Shown here in pieces: positions 25,734 to 34,186 of a stretch of 41,259 bases of DNA. The first letter of the stretch is position 1. The number at the start of each line of letters is the position of its first letter. Made by a program: the position numbers and the translations under genes. The notes below the pieces were generated by a model that was given only the letters and a program-made list of their open reading frames with translations, did not search any database and was not told the DNA's origin. This DNA is from Bacillota bacterium. Its GTDB lineage: Bacteria > Bacillota > Sulfobacillia > RBS10-35 > JAJYVN01. The DNA is taken from assembly GCA_021803205.1 (NCBI GenBank), contig JAJZMB010000186.1, positions 1-41,259 on the forward strand, in the 5' to 3' direction.

Positions 25734-26543
25734 GTGCGCCCGGAGCGCGAGCGTCTCGATCAGGCCCTGGTGCGCCGCGGGCTGTTCCCTTCGCGGCAGC
25801 GTGCCGCTGCCGCGGTATTGGCCGGCTGTGTCACAGTCGACGGCGCGGTGATCCACAAACCAGGCCATCCGGTATCGCCGGGCGCCGTCCTGGGGGCGTC
25901 CGAGCCGCGCCCGTTCGCCAGCCGCGCAGGGGGCAAGCTGGCGGGGGCGCTGGAGCGCTTCGGGGTTTCCGTCGACGGTTGCGTGTGCCTCGACGCCGGG
26001 GCGTCGACCGGTGGATTCACCGATTGCCTCCTGCAGCGGGGTGCCGCGCGCGTGTACGCCGTGGATGTCGGTTACGGCCAACTGGCGTGGCGGCTGCGCA
26101 GCGACCCCCGGGTTGTGGTCCGTGAGCGCTGCAACGCGCGCTATCTGACGGAGGCCGAAGTCCCGGAAGCGGTGGATCTGGTGACGGCGGACCTCTCCTT
26201 CATCTCGCTGGGCAAGGTGCTTCCGGCCCTGATCGCGCGGATGCGGCGCGATGGTCCCTGTGATAGCATTATTCCCCTGATCAAGCCTCAGTTTGAAGCC
26301 GGGCCGGCGCAGGTCGGCAGGGGCGGAGTGGTCCGCGATCGCGCCGTGCACCTGGAGGTGCTCCTGCGCGTGGGGGAGCAGTGTGCCGCGTTGCATCGGC
26401 CCCTGCACAACCTCATGCCGTCTGCGGTGCGGGGCGCCGACGGCAACCGCGAGTTCCTGGCTCTGCTGCGCCCGGGGCGTGCGCCCGTACCGCTGCCCGT
26501 TCTGGCGCAGCGGGCGGTGGAGGAGGCATGGGCCGAGGGTTGA
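25734..26543 (+). CDS. tlyA: TlyA-family rRNA 2'-O-methyltransferase (S4 and FtsJ domains)
   Basis: TlyA proteins methylate ribose in 16S and/or 23S rRNA; older annotations say hemolysin. The 269-residue protein starts with an S4 RNA-binding domain (RLDQALVRRGLFPSRQRAAA, AGCVTVDGAVIHKPG). The FtsJ-like methyltransferase domain follows, with the SAM-binding LDAGASTGGFTDCLLQRGA and acidic VDVGYGQLAW, then DLVTADLSFISLGKVLP and LIKPQFEAG. GTG 25734 has GGGAGG six bases upstream and gives the usual N-terminus. ATG 25719 is possible. It follows dxs after 16 bases, as in other Bacillota. Confidence 0.94.
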   Translation: MRPERERLDQALVRRGLFPSRQRAAAAVLAGCVTVDGAVIHKPGHPVSPGAVLGASEPRPFASRAGGKLAGALERFGVSVDGCVCLDAGASTGGFTDCLLQRGAARVYAVDVGYGQLAWRLRSDPRVVVRERCNARYLTEAEVPEAVDLVTADLSFISLGKVLPALIARMRRDGPCDSIIPLIKPQFEAGPAQVGRGGVVRDRAVHLEVLLRVGEQCAALHRPLHNLMPSAVRGADGNREFLALLRPGRAPVPLPVLAQRAVEEAWAEG

Positions 26544-26642
26544 GCGGCAAGGTGGCCGTGTGACCCCGGGTCGCTGCGGCACGCGAACGGAGTGCCCTCC
26601 GGCCGCGTGCCGGACCGGATGGCGAAGGGGTGGGCTGGAGAT

Positions 26643-27536
26643 ATGGATGCGTGGCTCCCCGCGGGCATATTGCCGCCGTTGGTGACACCGTTCGCCGAGG
26701 ACGGCGAGGTCGATCTGGCGGCCCTGCGCCGCAACCTGGAGGGTTACGCGGCCGCGCCGCTGGCGGGCTACGTCGTCCTGGGCACCAATGGAGAGTTTCC
26801 GCTGCTGTCGGCGGGGGAGAAGGAAGCCATCGTCGCGGCGGCGGTCGAGGCCGCGGGACAGCGCCCGGTGCTGGCGCAGGTGGGTGCGCAGGGGCTGCGC
26901 GAGACCGTTGCCCTGGCGCGGCGCGCGGCCGAACTTGGGGCCGCCGCCGTGCTGGCGGTGACGCCGCACTACTACCCCAAGCAGATGCACGACCGCGCCC
27001 TGATCGCTTTCTACATGGCGTTGGCTGAAGAATCCCCGGTGCCTGTGCTCTTGTACAACATTCCGCAGAACACCGGGGTCAACATCTCGCCCGAGGTGGT
27101 GGAGGCCTGCGCCCGCAACCCCCGCATCGTCGGCATCAAGGACAGTTCGGGCAACCTGGGTCAGATCGCGGAGTATCTTGAGCGGGTCCCCCGGGGTTGG
27201 GGAGTGCTCAACGGCTCAAGTTCGCTCGGGGTGGCCGCCTTTCAAACGGGGGTGCCCGGTGCGGTGCTGGCGGCCGCCAACGTCCTACCCTTCGAGGTGT
27301 GCGATCTCTGGGCCCTGTGCCGGGACGGTCGCTGGGCGGAGGCCGCCACCCTGGAGGCGCGGCTGCGCCCGGCCTTTCGCGCAATCAGCCGCCTCGGCGT
27401 CGCCGGGGTCAAGCTGGGCATGGATATGCTGGGCTTTCGCGGCGGGCTGCCGCGCAGCCCGCTGCTGCCGGCGGAACCGGGCGCACGCGATGCCCTGGCC
27501 GATACGCTGCGCGCGGCGGGGCTCATCCGTTTCTGA
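26643..27536 (+). CDS. DapA-family class I aldolase, closest to 4-hydroxy-2-oxoglutarate aldolase type
   Basis: The 297-residue protein is a dihydrodipicolinate synthase-superfamily TIM barrel. It has the substrate loop VLGTNGEFPLLS, the conserved tyrosine in LLYNIPQNTGVN and the Schiff-base lysine in IVGIKDSSGN. The GTNGEF loop (instead of GTTGES), and VLAAANVLP with GVKLGMDMLGFRGG near the end, resemble human HOGA1 more than lysine-pathway DapA. A sugar-acid or hydroxy-oxoglutarate aldolase is thus at least as likely as DapA. ATG 26643 has GGAG upstream; ATG 26619 is an alternative. Argininerepressor and recN, expected after tlyA, are absent. Confidence 0.85.
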   Translation: MDAWLPAGILPPLVTPFAEDGEVDLAALRRNLEGYAAAPLAGYVVLGTNGEFPLLSAGEKEAIVAAAVEAAGQRPVLAQVGAQGLRETVALARRAAELGAAAVLAVTPHYYPKQMHDRALIAFYMALAEESPVPVLLYNIPQNTGVNISPEVVEACARNPRIVGIKDSSGNLGQIAEYLERVPRGWGVLNGSSSLGVAAFQTGVPGAVLAAANVLPFEVCDLWALCRDGRWAEAATLEARLRPAFRAISRLGVAGVKLGMDMLGFRGGLPRSPLLPAEPGARDALADTLRAAGLIRF

Positions 27537-27571
27537 GCGTGCCGGGACGGTCGTGTCCCGCAGGTGCTCAG

Positions 27572-27626
27572 GCTCCGGTGCCCTGTCGCCCACGGCTTCC
27601 TGAGAAACGCGACCGGCACCCGGAGC
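27572..27626 (+). other. long hairpin in the leader of the ABC-class ATPase gene
   Basis: GCTCCGGTGCC (27572-27582) pairs with GGCACCCGGAGC (27615-27626) with one bulged C. Inside it GTCGC (27585-27589) pairs with GCGAC (27609-27613), leaving a 19-base apical loop. No T-run follows. It lies in the 186-base gap between the aldolase and ATPase genes and may be an RNA element. Confidence 0.45.
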
Positions 27627-27722
27627 GAGCCGACCACGCCGGCGGCGGGGTGGGATGTGCCCTCCCGTCCGGTGGGCAGAGGCGCCCGCTTTTCGGACGG
27701 CTTTTCTTCAGGAGGCGACCGC

Positions 27723-30122
27723 GTGTACCCCAGGGAGCAGTTGCGCCGAACACTTGCCCGCATCGAAGGCCGGCCGTACCCGGCCTATCGCGACCTTTCC
27801 GGTGCGTATGATTTCGTCGATTTCCGCCTGTATGTCGACCACATCCAGGCGGACCCGTATGCCGCACCCTCACGCCTGCGCGTGCTCATCCCCGCCGGGC
27901 GCGCGGGCCTGCGGGCGGAGGAGTGGAGCACCACGGCGCGCCGAATCGCGCTGGAGGACTGGCTGCTGCGGCGCCTGGCGGCGGCGCTGGGACGCGCGGC
28001 CGAGCGGGGGGAGGAGACAGGCCGGTCGGGGACGGATGCGGCGGGGCCGCCGGCCGGCCACCTGCGCATCCTGACCCCCGGACAGCAGGTGATCGAGCGC
28101 TCGGCGATCGCAGTGCGCGGGGGTGCCGTCGAAATCCGTCTCACCTGCGACCTTCCGGCCGAACGGCGCGTCGTGCGGGGGGGGAGGGCGGCTGCCGTAC
28201 TGGACGTGGCCCTCCCCGCGGCCGTCGCTGCCATGCTGTCCCACGGTGCCGCCGATCAGGCGTCGCTGCGCGCCCACATCGCCCTGGTCGAGGACCAGCA
28301 GGCGCTGCGGGCCGAACTCGGGCGGCGGGGCTGGATCGCCTTCCTGGCTGACGGGTCTATCCTGCCGCGCCGCAGCGGCCAGAGCGACCTGCCCCTCCCA
28401 CACCAGGATGCGGTGCGGTTCGTGGCGCCGGAATCTCTGGCGGCCACCGTGTCGCTGCCCCATCGCGGGCAGGTGCGGGGATTGCCCATTCCACAGGGGA
28501 TCACCCTGATTGTGGGCGGCGCCTATCACGGCAAGTCGACCCTGCTGCGCGCCATCGAACGCGGCATCTATGACCACATCGCCGGAGACGGGCGCGAACT
28601 ATGCGTGACCGATCGCCTCACCGTGTCGGTGGCGGCCGAGGACGGCCGGCCGGTCTCCGGTGTGGACATCTCCGCGTTCGTGGGCACGCTGCCGGGTGGG
28701 CGCGGCACGGAACGCTTTCGTACGACGGCGGCCTCCGGCAGCACCTCTCAGGCGGCCGGGCTCTGTGAAGCCGTGGAGATGGGGGCGGCCTGTCTGCTGC
28801 TCGACGAGGATCGCAGTGCCGCCAACTTCATGTCGCGCGACGCACGGATGCGCGCGCTGGTGCCGGACGCCGAGGACCCGGTGGTGCCCTTCGTGGAGCG
28901 CGTGCGTTGGTTGTACCGGAGTCGCGGGGTTTCCACCGTGCTTGTGGTCGGCGGGGCCGGGGCGTTTCTGGACACCGCGGATCTGGTCCTCCGCATGCGC
29001 GACTACCAGCCGGTTGACGTGACTGCCGCCGCCGTCGCGGTGGCGTGCCGCCTGCCAGTAGCCGCGGTTGCGGCGGCGCCGTCCGCGCCGCAGGCGGCAC
29101 GCCGCGTGCCGGCACCCGAACCTTTCTCGGCTGTCGTGGGTCCAGGGGGGCGCGTCCGGGCCCGCCCGCGCGGCAGGGACGGGATCGCTGTCGGCGATGT
29201 GCAGGTGGACCTGAGTCATCTGGCGCAGATCTGTGACGAGGCGCAGATCCGCGCACTGGCGGACATGCTGCCGCGTGCCGCGGCGTACGCAGACGGCCGC
29301 CGCACCCTGGCCGAGGTTGTTGCCGACGTTGAGGCGGACATCGATCGCCTCGGCCTGGAGGTCCTCTCTCCCTGGCCCGGACAGTGCCCCGGGGACTACG
29401 CCCGTCCACGCGGGTTTGAACTGGCCGCCGCACTCAACCGGATACCCGGTCTCCGCCTCCAGGGCGAAGGCGAAGTGGCTCCCGAGCCCCTGCCCCACCG
29501 CCGGTTGGCTCGGCGCCTCGAACGCACCCGGCCTCCGCAGCGTGGAGACGGGCGCGCCGGTCGGGTGTTGGGGAGATCCGGCGCGGTGGGTCGGATCCCG
29601 TCCGGCCCACCGCGGGACCGATCTTCCGGACACCCGATGGTCTGGTCACGGACCGCCGGCGCCGGGGAAAGCCGCGGCCCGGGTCGGGCCGCCGGACATC
29701 CGGAGGGCGGGCCGACCCGGGCCGGAGACCTCGGGGGTGCGGGCCGGGGTGGGCGGATCGCCGCCGGCAGCGGGGGCGTTCGTTCCGCCGCGGCCCGCAC
29801 CATCAGCCGCGCCGGGCGCACGCTTCCGGACGCACCGGCAGGTGCGGGGACCCGGACAACTGGCGCGCGGGGCGATGGACCGCAGCCCGGGCAACGTGCC
29901 CGGGGTCCGCAACTCCGTCCGGTATTCGGTACGCTCGCCGGTTTCTCCGGAGCCGGGCGGCGGCCGGGCGGCGCCCCGGGGACTCGCGCCGGTCGTGCTC
30001 CTGCCGCCAAAGCGGACACGGCGGCCGGGCCGGGAGGGAAGGTCCAGGGGCGCCCCGGAGGAAAGGCCCAGGGACACGACGGCCGGAACAGGAACCCGGA
30101 GGATGGCTCGGATCTCCGGTAG
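27723..30122 (+). CDS. predicted ABC-class ATPase (DUF2791/ABC_ATPase family) with long Arg/Gly-rich C-terminal tail
   Basis: The first ~580 residues match the predicted ABC-class ATPase family: REQLRRTLARIEGRPYPAYRD, LYVDHIQADPYAAPSRLRV, the P-loop IVGGAYHGKSTLLRAIERG (near residue 260), the signature-like TTAASGSTSQAAG and Walker B LLLDEDRSAANFM. Function is unknown in the family. After the usual terminus (FELAAALNRIPGLRL) the frame continues for about 220 residues of Arg, Gly, Pro and Ala, including GGKVQGRPGGKAQGHDGR. That is not found in typical members and looks disordered. AGGAGG lies seven bases before the GTG start. The tail could be a translated read-on into non-coding DNA rather than a selected domain. 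Confidence 0.88.
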   Translation: MYPREQLRRTLARIEGRPYPAYRDLSGAYDFVDFRLYVDHIQADPYAAPSRLRVLIPAGRAGLRAEEWSTTARRIALEDWLLRRLAAALGRAAERGEETGRSGTDAAGPPAGHLRILTPGQQVIERSAIAVRGGAVEIRLTCDLPAERRVVRGGRAAAVLDVALPAAVAAMLSHGAADQASLRAHIALVEDQQALRAELGRRGWIAFLADGSILPRRSGQSDLPLPHQDAVRFVAPESLAATVSLPHRGQVRGLPIPQGITLIVGGAYHGKSTLLRAIERGIYDHIAGDGRELCVTDRLTVSVAAEDGRPVSGVDISAFVGTLPGGRGTERFRTTAASGSTSQAAGLCEAVEMGAACLLLDEDRSAANFMSRDARMRALVPDAEDPVVPFVERVRWLYRSRGVSTVLVVGGAGAFLDTADLVLRMRDYQPVDVTAAAVAVACRLPVAAVAAAPSAPQAARRVPAPEPFSAVVGPGGRVRARPRGRDGIAVGDVQVDLSHLAQICDEAQIRALADMLPRAAAYADGRRTLAEVVADVEADIDRLGLEVLSPWPGQCPGDYARPRGFELAAALNRIPGLRLQGEGEVAPEPLPHRRLARRLERTRPPQRGDGRAGRVLGRSGAVGRIPSGPPRDRSSGHPMVWSRTAGAGESRGPGRAAGHPEGGPTRAGDLGGAGRGGRIAAGSGGVRSAAARTISRAGRTLPDAPAGAGTRTTGARGDGPQPGQRARGPQLRPVFGTLAGFSGAGRRPGGAPGTRAGRAPAAKADTAAGPGGKVQGRPGGKAQGHDGRNRNPEDGSDLR

Positions 30123-30272
30123 CCCGGCATCGGGGCGGGATTGATGCCGGGCGGGCCCCCTCGCCCGGCTTGGGTGAGTTCTGCGGTTTAAATTCGCAGG
30201 ATGAGTCAAAATGCGCGTGGAAGCGCTGCCTGGCGGTAGTATATCTCGGCCGCGCTCCTTCTATCTGTTGAA

Positions 30273-30301
30273 TTGACGGGGAAGCGGCGCAAACGTATAA
30301 T
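30273..30301 (+). promoter_or_regulatory. strong sigma-A type promoter upstream of secDF
   Basis: TTGACG at 30273-30278 and TATAAT at 30296-30301 are spaced by 17 bases, the best promoter in the window. The start would be near 30308, leaving a 167-base leader before secD. Confidence 0.82.
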
Positions 30302-30388
30302 TCCGAAGATACCTACTCGATTATCTCAGGCCCCTGTGTTGTGTCCTTGGTGTGTTCGCCCCAATCCCGGTGCGCGCCTGGGGTTTCG

Positions 30389-30421
30389 CCGTTCCCCGGC
30401 CGGAGGTGGGGACGGTTTTTT
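30389..30421 (+). terminator. intrinsic terminator inside the secD leader
   Basis: CCGTTCCCC (30389-30397) pairs with GGGGACGG (30408-30415) with one bulged T, followed directly by six T residues (30416-30421). It lies about 110 bases after the promoter and 53 bases before secD. It either attenuates secDF transcription or ends a ~115-nt small RNA. An upstream hairpin, CCCCA (30359-30363) with TGGGG (30379-30383), could be part of a switch. Confidence 0.65.
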
Positions 30422-30474
30422 GCGCGTGACGGGCCGGCCCTCGACCCGGAGGGCCGCGTTGGGAGGGCAGAGGA

Positions 30475-32073
30475 GTGCGCAACAGGCGGCGCAGCGCCGC
30501 GATCCGGCTGGTCGTCGTTCTGGTGGCTGTGCTGGGGGCGGCGACGTATTTTCTGGGAATCAACCCTCTATACAACAAGATCCATAGGGGCCTGGACCTA
30601 CAGGGCGGCATCGAAGTCATCTTCCAGGCCACGGGCACCGCGCAGCAGCCGCTCAACCCGACCACGCTCAGCCAGACCGTTCAGGTCATCGGGCTGCGGG
30701 TGAACAAACTTGGGGTCAGCGAGCCGGTCATCCAGGCTGAGCCACCCAACCGGATCCTGGTGGAACTGGCCGGAGTCACCGACCCCAACCAGGCGCTTGC
30801 GGAGATCGGCACCCCGGCGGTGCTGGACTTCAAGGACAGCGCCGGAAATATCATCGTCACCGGCAAGGAACTGAAGAGCGCGAGCGCTCAGCTCGATCCG
30901 ACCCAGACCCCGCCCAATGTCGTGGCGGTCACCTTTGACGCCAAGGGCAAGCAAGCCTTGGCGCAATGGACCACAGCCAACCAGGGTAAGCCGATGTCGA
31001 TTTACCTGGACGGAAAACTCCTGGAAGCCCCGACGATCCTTCCGGGTTGCTGCACCAGCGGCACGGCTATCATCACCGGTTCACCGACGTTCCAGGCGGC
31101 GCAGACGCTGGCCCTTGAACTGAATTCGGGCGCTCTGCCGCTGGACCTCAAAATCCTTTCCAAGACCACGGTCAGCGCGACGCTGGGCAAGGATTCGGTG
31201 CGGGCGAGCATGACGGCGGCCCTGGTGGCCATGGCCCTGGTCGTCGCCTTCATGTTCCTGATCTACCGGATCCCGGGCCTGTGGGCGGACCTCGCGCTCC
31301 TGGTATATGCGCTGCTGCTGATGGGCGTGCTCAAGGGTATCAATGCGACGCTCACCCTGCCCGGCATCACGGGCATGATCCTGTCCATTGGTATGGCCGT
31401 GGACAGCAATGTGATCATCTACGAGCGCATCCGCGAAGAACTGCGCTTGGGGCGTTCGCTGAAGACCGCGGTGGACGAGGGCTTTCGTCACGGGTTGCGG
31501 GCGATCCTGGACAGCAACACGACGACGGTCATCGCCGCTGTCGTTCTCTATTACCTCGGCAGTGGCCTGATCCGTGGTTTCGCCGTCACGGTCGGGATAG
31601 GCGTGGTGATCAGCCTACTCACCGCCGTGGTATTCACGCGCTACCTGCTGCGCTGGTTGGTCGACGCCGGCAGCCGGCCCTCCTGGTGGTTCTTCGCCCC
31701 GCGGGCGGCGCTGGCCACCGCGGGTATGGGCCCGGCGGCGGTCCCTTTCCCCCTCGCCGCGACCGTGCATGGCTTCGGCGCCACAGGGGCGGGTACGGAA
31801 CGGCGCAGGGGCGCCCGAACGCTCACCGATCTGCGGCGGGAATGGCGGCCCGACATCCCGGTTGTCGGGCCGCAGGACGGCGTGTCGCTCCCACCTGCGT
31901 CGGACGGAACCGAGGCACCGCCGTCTCTGGTCGCAGAGCCGCCCGCGGCCGGTTCGCCGGCCGGGGAGGATGCGCCGGCGCCGGAGCCCTCGCCTGAGCA
32001 GGGCTCGTCCGGGTATCACAGGGGACGCAGGCCGGGCAAGCGCAGGCGGCGGGGGGGGAAGGGCGGCCGGTGA
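30475..32073 (+). CDS. secD: protein translocase subunit SecD
   Basis: SecD with SecF uses the proton gradient to pull exported proteins through SecYEG. The 532-residue protein has an N-terminal membrane helix, then the motif GLDLQGGIEVIFQ and an extracytoplasmic P1 domain. The transmembrane bundle follows, with LPGITGMILSIGMAVDSNVIIYERIREEL (in part) and EGFRHGLRAILDSNTTTVIAA (in part). The last ~120 residues are a Pro/Ala-rich tail ending in a strongly basic GRRPGKRRRRGGKGGR, which is unusual and may contact ribosomes or lipids. The GTG start follows AGAGGA. Its stop overlaps secF. Confidence 0.95.
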   Translation: MRNRRRSAAIRLVVVLVAVLGAATYFLGINPLYNKIHRGLDLQGGIEVIFQATGTAQQPLNPTTLSQTVQVIGLRVNKLGVSEPVIQAEPPNRILVELAGVTDPNQALAEIGTPAVLDFKDSAGNIIVTGKELKSASAQLDPTQTPPNVVAVTFDAKGKQALAQWTTANQGKPMSIYLDGKLLEAPTILPGCCTSGTAIITGSPTFQAAQTLALELNSGALPLDLKILSKTTVSATLGKDSVRASMTAALVAMALVVAFMFLIYRIPGLWADLALLVYALLLMGVLKGINATLTLPGITGMILSIGMAVDSNVIIYERIREELRLGRSLKTAVDEGFRHGLRAILDSNTTTVIAAVVLYYLGSGLIRGFAVTVGIGVVISLLTAVVFTRYLLRWLVDAGSRPSWWFFAPRAALATAGMGPAAVPFPLAATVHGFGATGAGTERRRGARTLTDLRREWRPDIPVVGPQDGVSLPPASDGTEAPPSLVAEPPAAGSPAGEDAPAPEPSPEQGSSGYHRGRRPGKRRRRGGKGGR

Positions 32074-33056
32074 GGTACCACTTTCGCTTCATGGCCCGGC
32101 GCAGGCTGTTCATGGCCATCTCCGGGTTGTTGCTGCTGGTGACGGTCGTGTCGCTCGCCACCCGCGGGTTGAATTTCGGTATCGACTTCCGCGGCGGTGT
32201 CGTGGTGGACGTTACCACCGCGCAGAAGGAACCGACCTCCGCCGTACGTGCAGTCCTCTACGCGCAGCATCAGACGCAGGCCCAGATACAGGCACTCGGC
32301 GGGAGTGGTCGAAAGTTCGAGTTGCGCTTCCCGCCCATGAGCAACCAGACCGAGCAGGGCGTCGAAAAGGCCCTCGCCGCCAAGTTCGGCGGCTCTCAAT
32401 TCTCTGTGGACAGTGTCAACCTGGTCTCGCCGGTCATCGGGCGCCAACTCCGCAACCGTGCGATTCTGGCCGTGCTGTTGGCGACCGTGCTGATGACGGC
32501 CTTCTTGGGCATCCGCTTTCAGATGGGCGAGGTGGGGGCGTATTCCGGCCTGAAGTTTGCCCTGGCGGCCGTGCTGGCGCTGTTGCACGATATCACCCTG
32601 ACCGTCGGCCTGTTCTCGGTTTTCCATCTGCAGGTGAATAGCCCGTTCGTCGCGGCCATCCTCACCGTCTACGGCTATTCGATGAATGACACGATCATCG
32701 TCTTTGACCGCATCCGCGAGCGCCTGCAGCACCGGGGACGCGAGCCGCTGCCGGACCTGATTGATGCCAGCGTCAATCAGGTGCTGAATCGGACCATCAC
32801 CACGGTGGCGACGGTGCTGCTGGCCCTGCTCGCGGTCTACTTTCTGGGCGGTGCGTCGACCCGAGACCTTGCGCTCGCACTCCTGGTCGGCGTCAGCTTC
32901 GGCACCTATTCATCGGTGTTCATCGCCTCGCCGATCTTTCTTTGGCTGGCGGGTGAGGAGAGGGGACGGACGGGCGGTGGGCGCGACGCAGCCAAGACGG
33001 GGCAGCGGCGGGGTGGTGGCCGCACCGCACGCGCGGTTGTCGTGACGCGCAGCTAG
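32070..33056 (+). CDS. secF: protein translocase subunit SecF
   Basis: The 328-residue protein begins RYHFRFMARRRLFMAISGLL and has the signature RGLNFGIDFRGGVVVDV. A short periplasmic-type domain follows, then the membrane core with FALAAVLALLHDITLTVGLF, ILTVYGYSMNDTIIVFDRIRE and NRTITTVATVLLALLAVY. A basic C-terminal tail ends it. The GTG start overlaps the secD stop by four bases, so the two are translationally coupled. Confidence 0.95.
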   Translation: MRYHFRFMARRRLFMAISGLLLLVTVVSLATRGLNFGIDFRGGVVVDVTTAQKEPTSAVRAVLYAQHQTQAQIQALGGSGRKFELRFPPMSNQTEQGVEKALAAKFGGSQFSVDSVNLVSPVIGRQLRNRAILAVLLATVLMTAFLGIRFQMGEVGAYSGLKFALAAVLALLHDITLTVGLFSVFHLQVNSPFVAAILTVYGYSMNDTIIVFDRIRERLQHRGREPLPDLIDASVNQVLNRTITTVATVLLALLAVYFLGGASTRDLALALLVGVSFGTYSSVFIASPIFLWLAGEERGRTGGGRDAAKTGQRRGGGRTARAVVVTRS

Positions 33057-33338
33057 GTGGCCGATGCAAACGGCACCGCGGGCCCGGAGTCGGAGCTTTG
33101 GGGCCTTGGGCGATAGGGGGCGCGGTGCAGGTGACTGTGCCCAGGGGGACCTTTGTCGCAGGCACCTGGCGCAGTGGTGAGCGAACGCCCAGTTCCCGCG
33201 GGTGCTTGGGTCGGTATGGGCCGCTGGTGTGCAGGTCGGCATTGTACAAGCAGGCCGGGACTGTGCTGCAAAGGGTGTGCCGCACGCCCGTGGCCGCGCG
33301 CGCGGCGGCCACCCGGTACAACCTTGGGGGTGCGGCCG

Positions 33339-34034
33339 GTGTCGGGAGAACTCTCGCCGCGAATGGTCGAGGCCCGAGGAGCTGTGGCCAAACGGCTGGC
33401 CATCTGGGTCTGTTTGTTGGTGTTGCCGCTGGGGTTCGAGGCCAGCAGTCTGCTTGCCGGTCCGCGCGACTATTATGGCGGCGATAAAAGCCAGTGGTTT
33501 GCGGGACTGGATGTGCGTTTGGCGCTTATGGCCATCGCCTTGGCGGTGGTGCTCTGGGCGCTGCGCCGGTCCGGGGACGATCTTTGGTCCATCGGCTGGC
33601 CCAGGCGACTCCGTCCGTGGGAAGTCGCGCTGTTCGGCCTCGCCTTGATCGGGGCGATCGCGGCCGTGTTCTACCATCCGCCCACGGTCTCGCCGCTGGC
33701 CTTCCATGTGACCGCCTCCACCCCGATCACCCTGCTGGAGCGCGGCTGGTTGTTGGTGCTGGCCATGGTGGAGTCGACCGTGCAGGAACTGGTGTGGCGC
33801 GGCGCGATGATCACGTGGCTGGAGCCGCGTCTGGGCACCGGTGGCGCCGCACTGCTGTCGGCGGCGTCTTTTGTTTTCTTCCACCCGACGTTCGCCTTGT
33901 CCTGGCAGGCACTCCGGGTCGCCCTGCCCATCGTGGCCCTGTACACGTTCCTCTTCATCTGGCGGCGCAGCATCGGTCCTTCCGTGTTCGTGCATTTCGT
34001 GCTCACGGCCGGACAACTCCTTTCGCCGATCTGA
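33339..34034 (+). CDS. CPBP family intramembrane protein (CAAX protease/bacteriocin-processing-like)
   Basis: The ~231-residue protein has about six to seven membrane segments. It shows the CPBP (Abi/Rce1) motifs in the C-terminal half: VQELVWRGAMITWLE, FVFFHPTFAL and FVHFVLTAGQ. The first motif normally reads EExxxR; here the first glutamate is glutamine, with the second glutamate and arginine kept. Both histidines are present. Activity is therefore uncertain. GTG 33339 has GGGGGTG six bases upstream; ATG 33363 is an alternative. It follows secF after ~280 bases in which I see no gene. Confidence 0.82.
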   Translation: MSGELSPRMVEARGAVAKRLAIWVCLLVLPLGFEASSLLAGPRDYYGGDKSQWFAGLDVRLALMAIALAVVLWALRRSGDDLWSIGWPRRLRPWEVALFGLALIGAIAAVFYHPPTVSPLAFHVTASTPITLLERGWLLVLAMVESTVQELVWRGAMITWLEPRLGTGGAALLSAASFVFFHPTFALSWQALRVALPIVALYTFLFIWRRSIGPSVFVHFVLTAGQLLSPI

Positions 34035-34078
34035 ACGCGCCGGCTGTGACGCCGGATGCGCGGCGCACGGCATTGATG

Positions 34079-34108
34079 TTGTCTTGTGCCGGGACGAGCC
34101 GTTATACT
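34079..34108 (+). promoter_or_regulatory. promoter of the fapR-fab operon
   Basis: TTGTCT at 34079-34084 and TATACT at 34103-34108 are spaced by 18 bases. Transcription would start near 34115, about 70 bases before fapR, with the candidate FapR operator just downstream. Confidence 0.65.
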
Positions 34109-34135
34109 GCCGGGGGTCCGAGTTATGGTCACGTC

Positions 34136-34152
34136 TTATGAGCAGGTGCTAA
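34136..34152 (-). promoter_or_regulatory. candidate FapR operator
   Basis: Read on the minus strand, TTAGCACCTGCTCATAA matches 13 of 17 positions of the FapR site as I recall it (TTAGTACCTGATACTAA). It lies about 20-40 bases into the transcript, where bound FapR could block elongation, and immediately before fapR. Autoregulation of fapR is known in Bacillus. The strand and match are from eye inspection. Confidence 0.5.
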
Positions 34153-34186
34153 TCGAGCGTGGGGCCTTGCTCTGGAGGGTTGCTGC

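Noticed and set aside
33057..33338. T-box or other riboswitch before the CPBP gene
   Set aside because: No T-box antiterminator motif or other known aptamer core was recognised in the 282-base gap.
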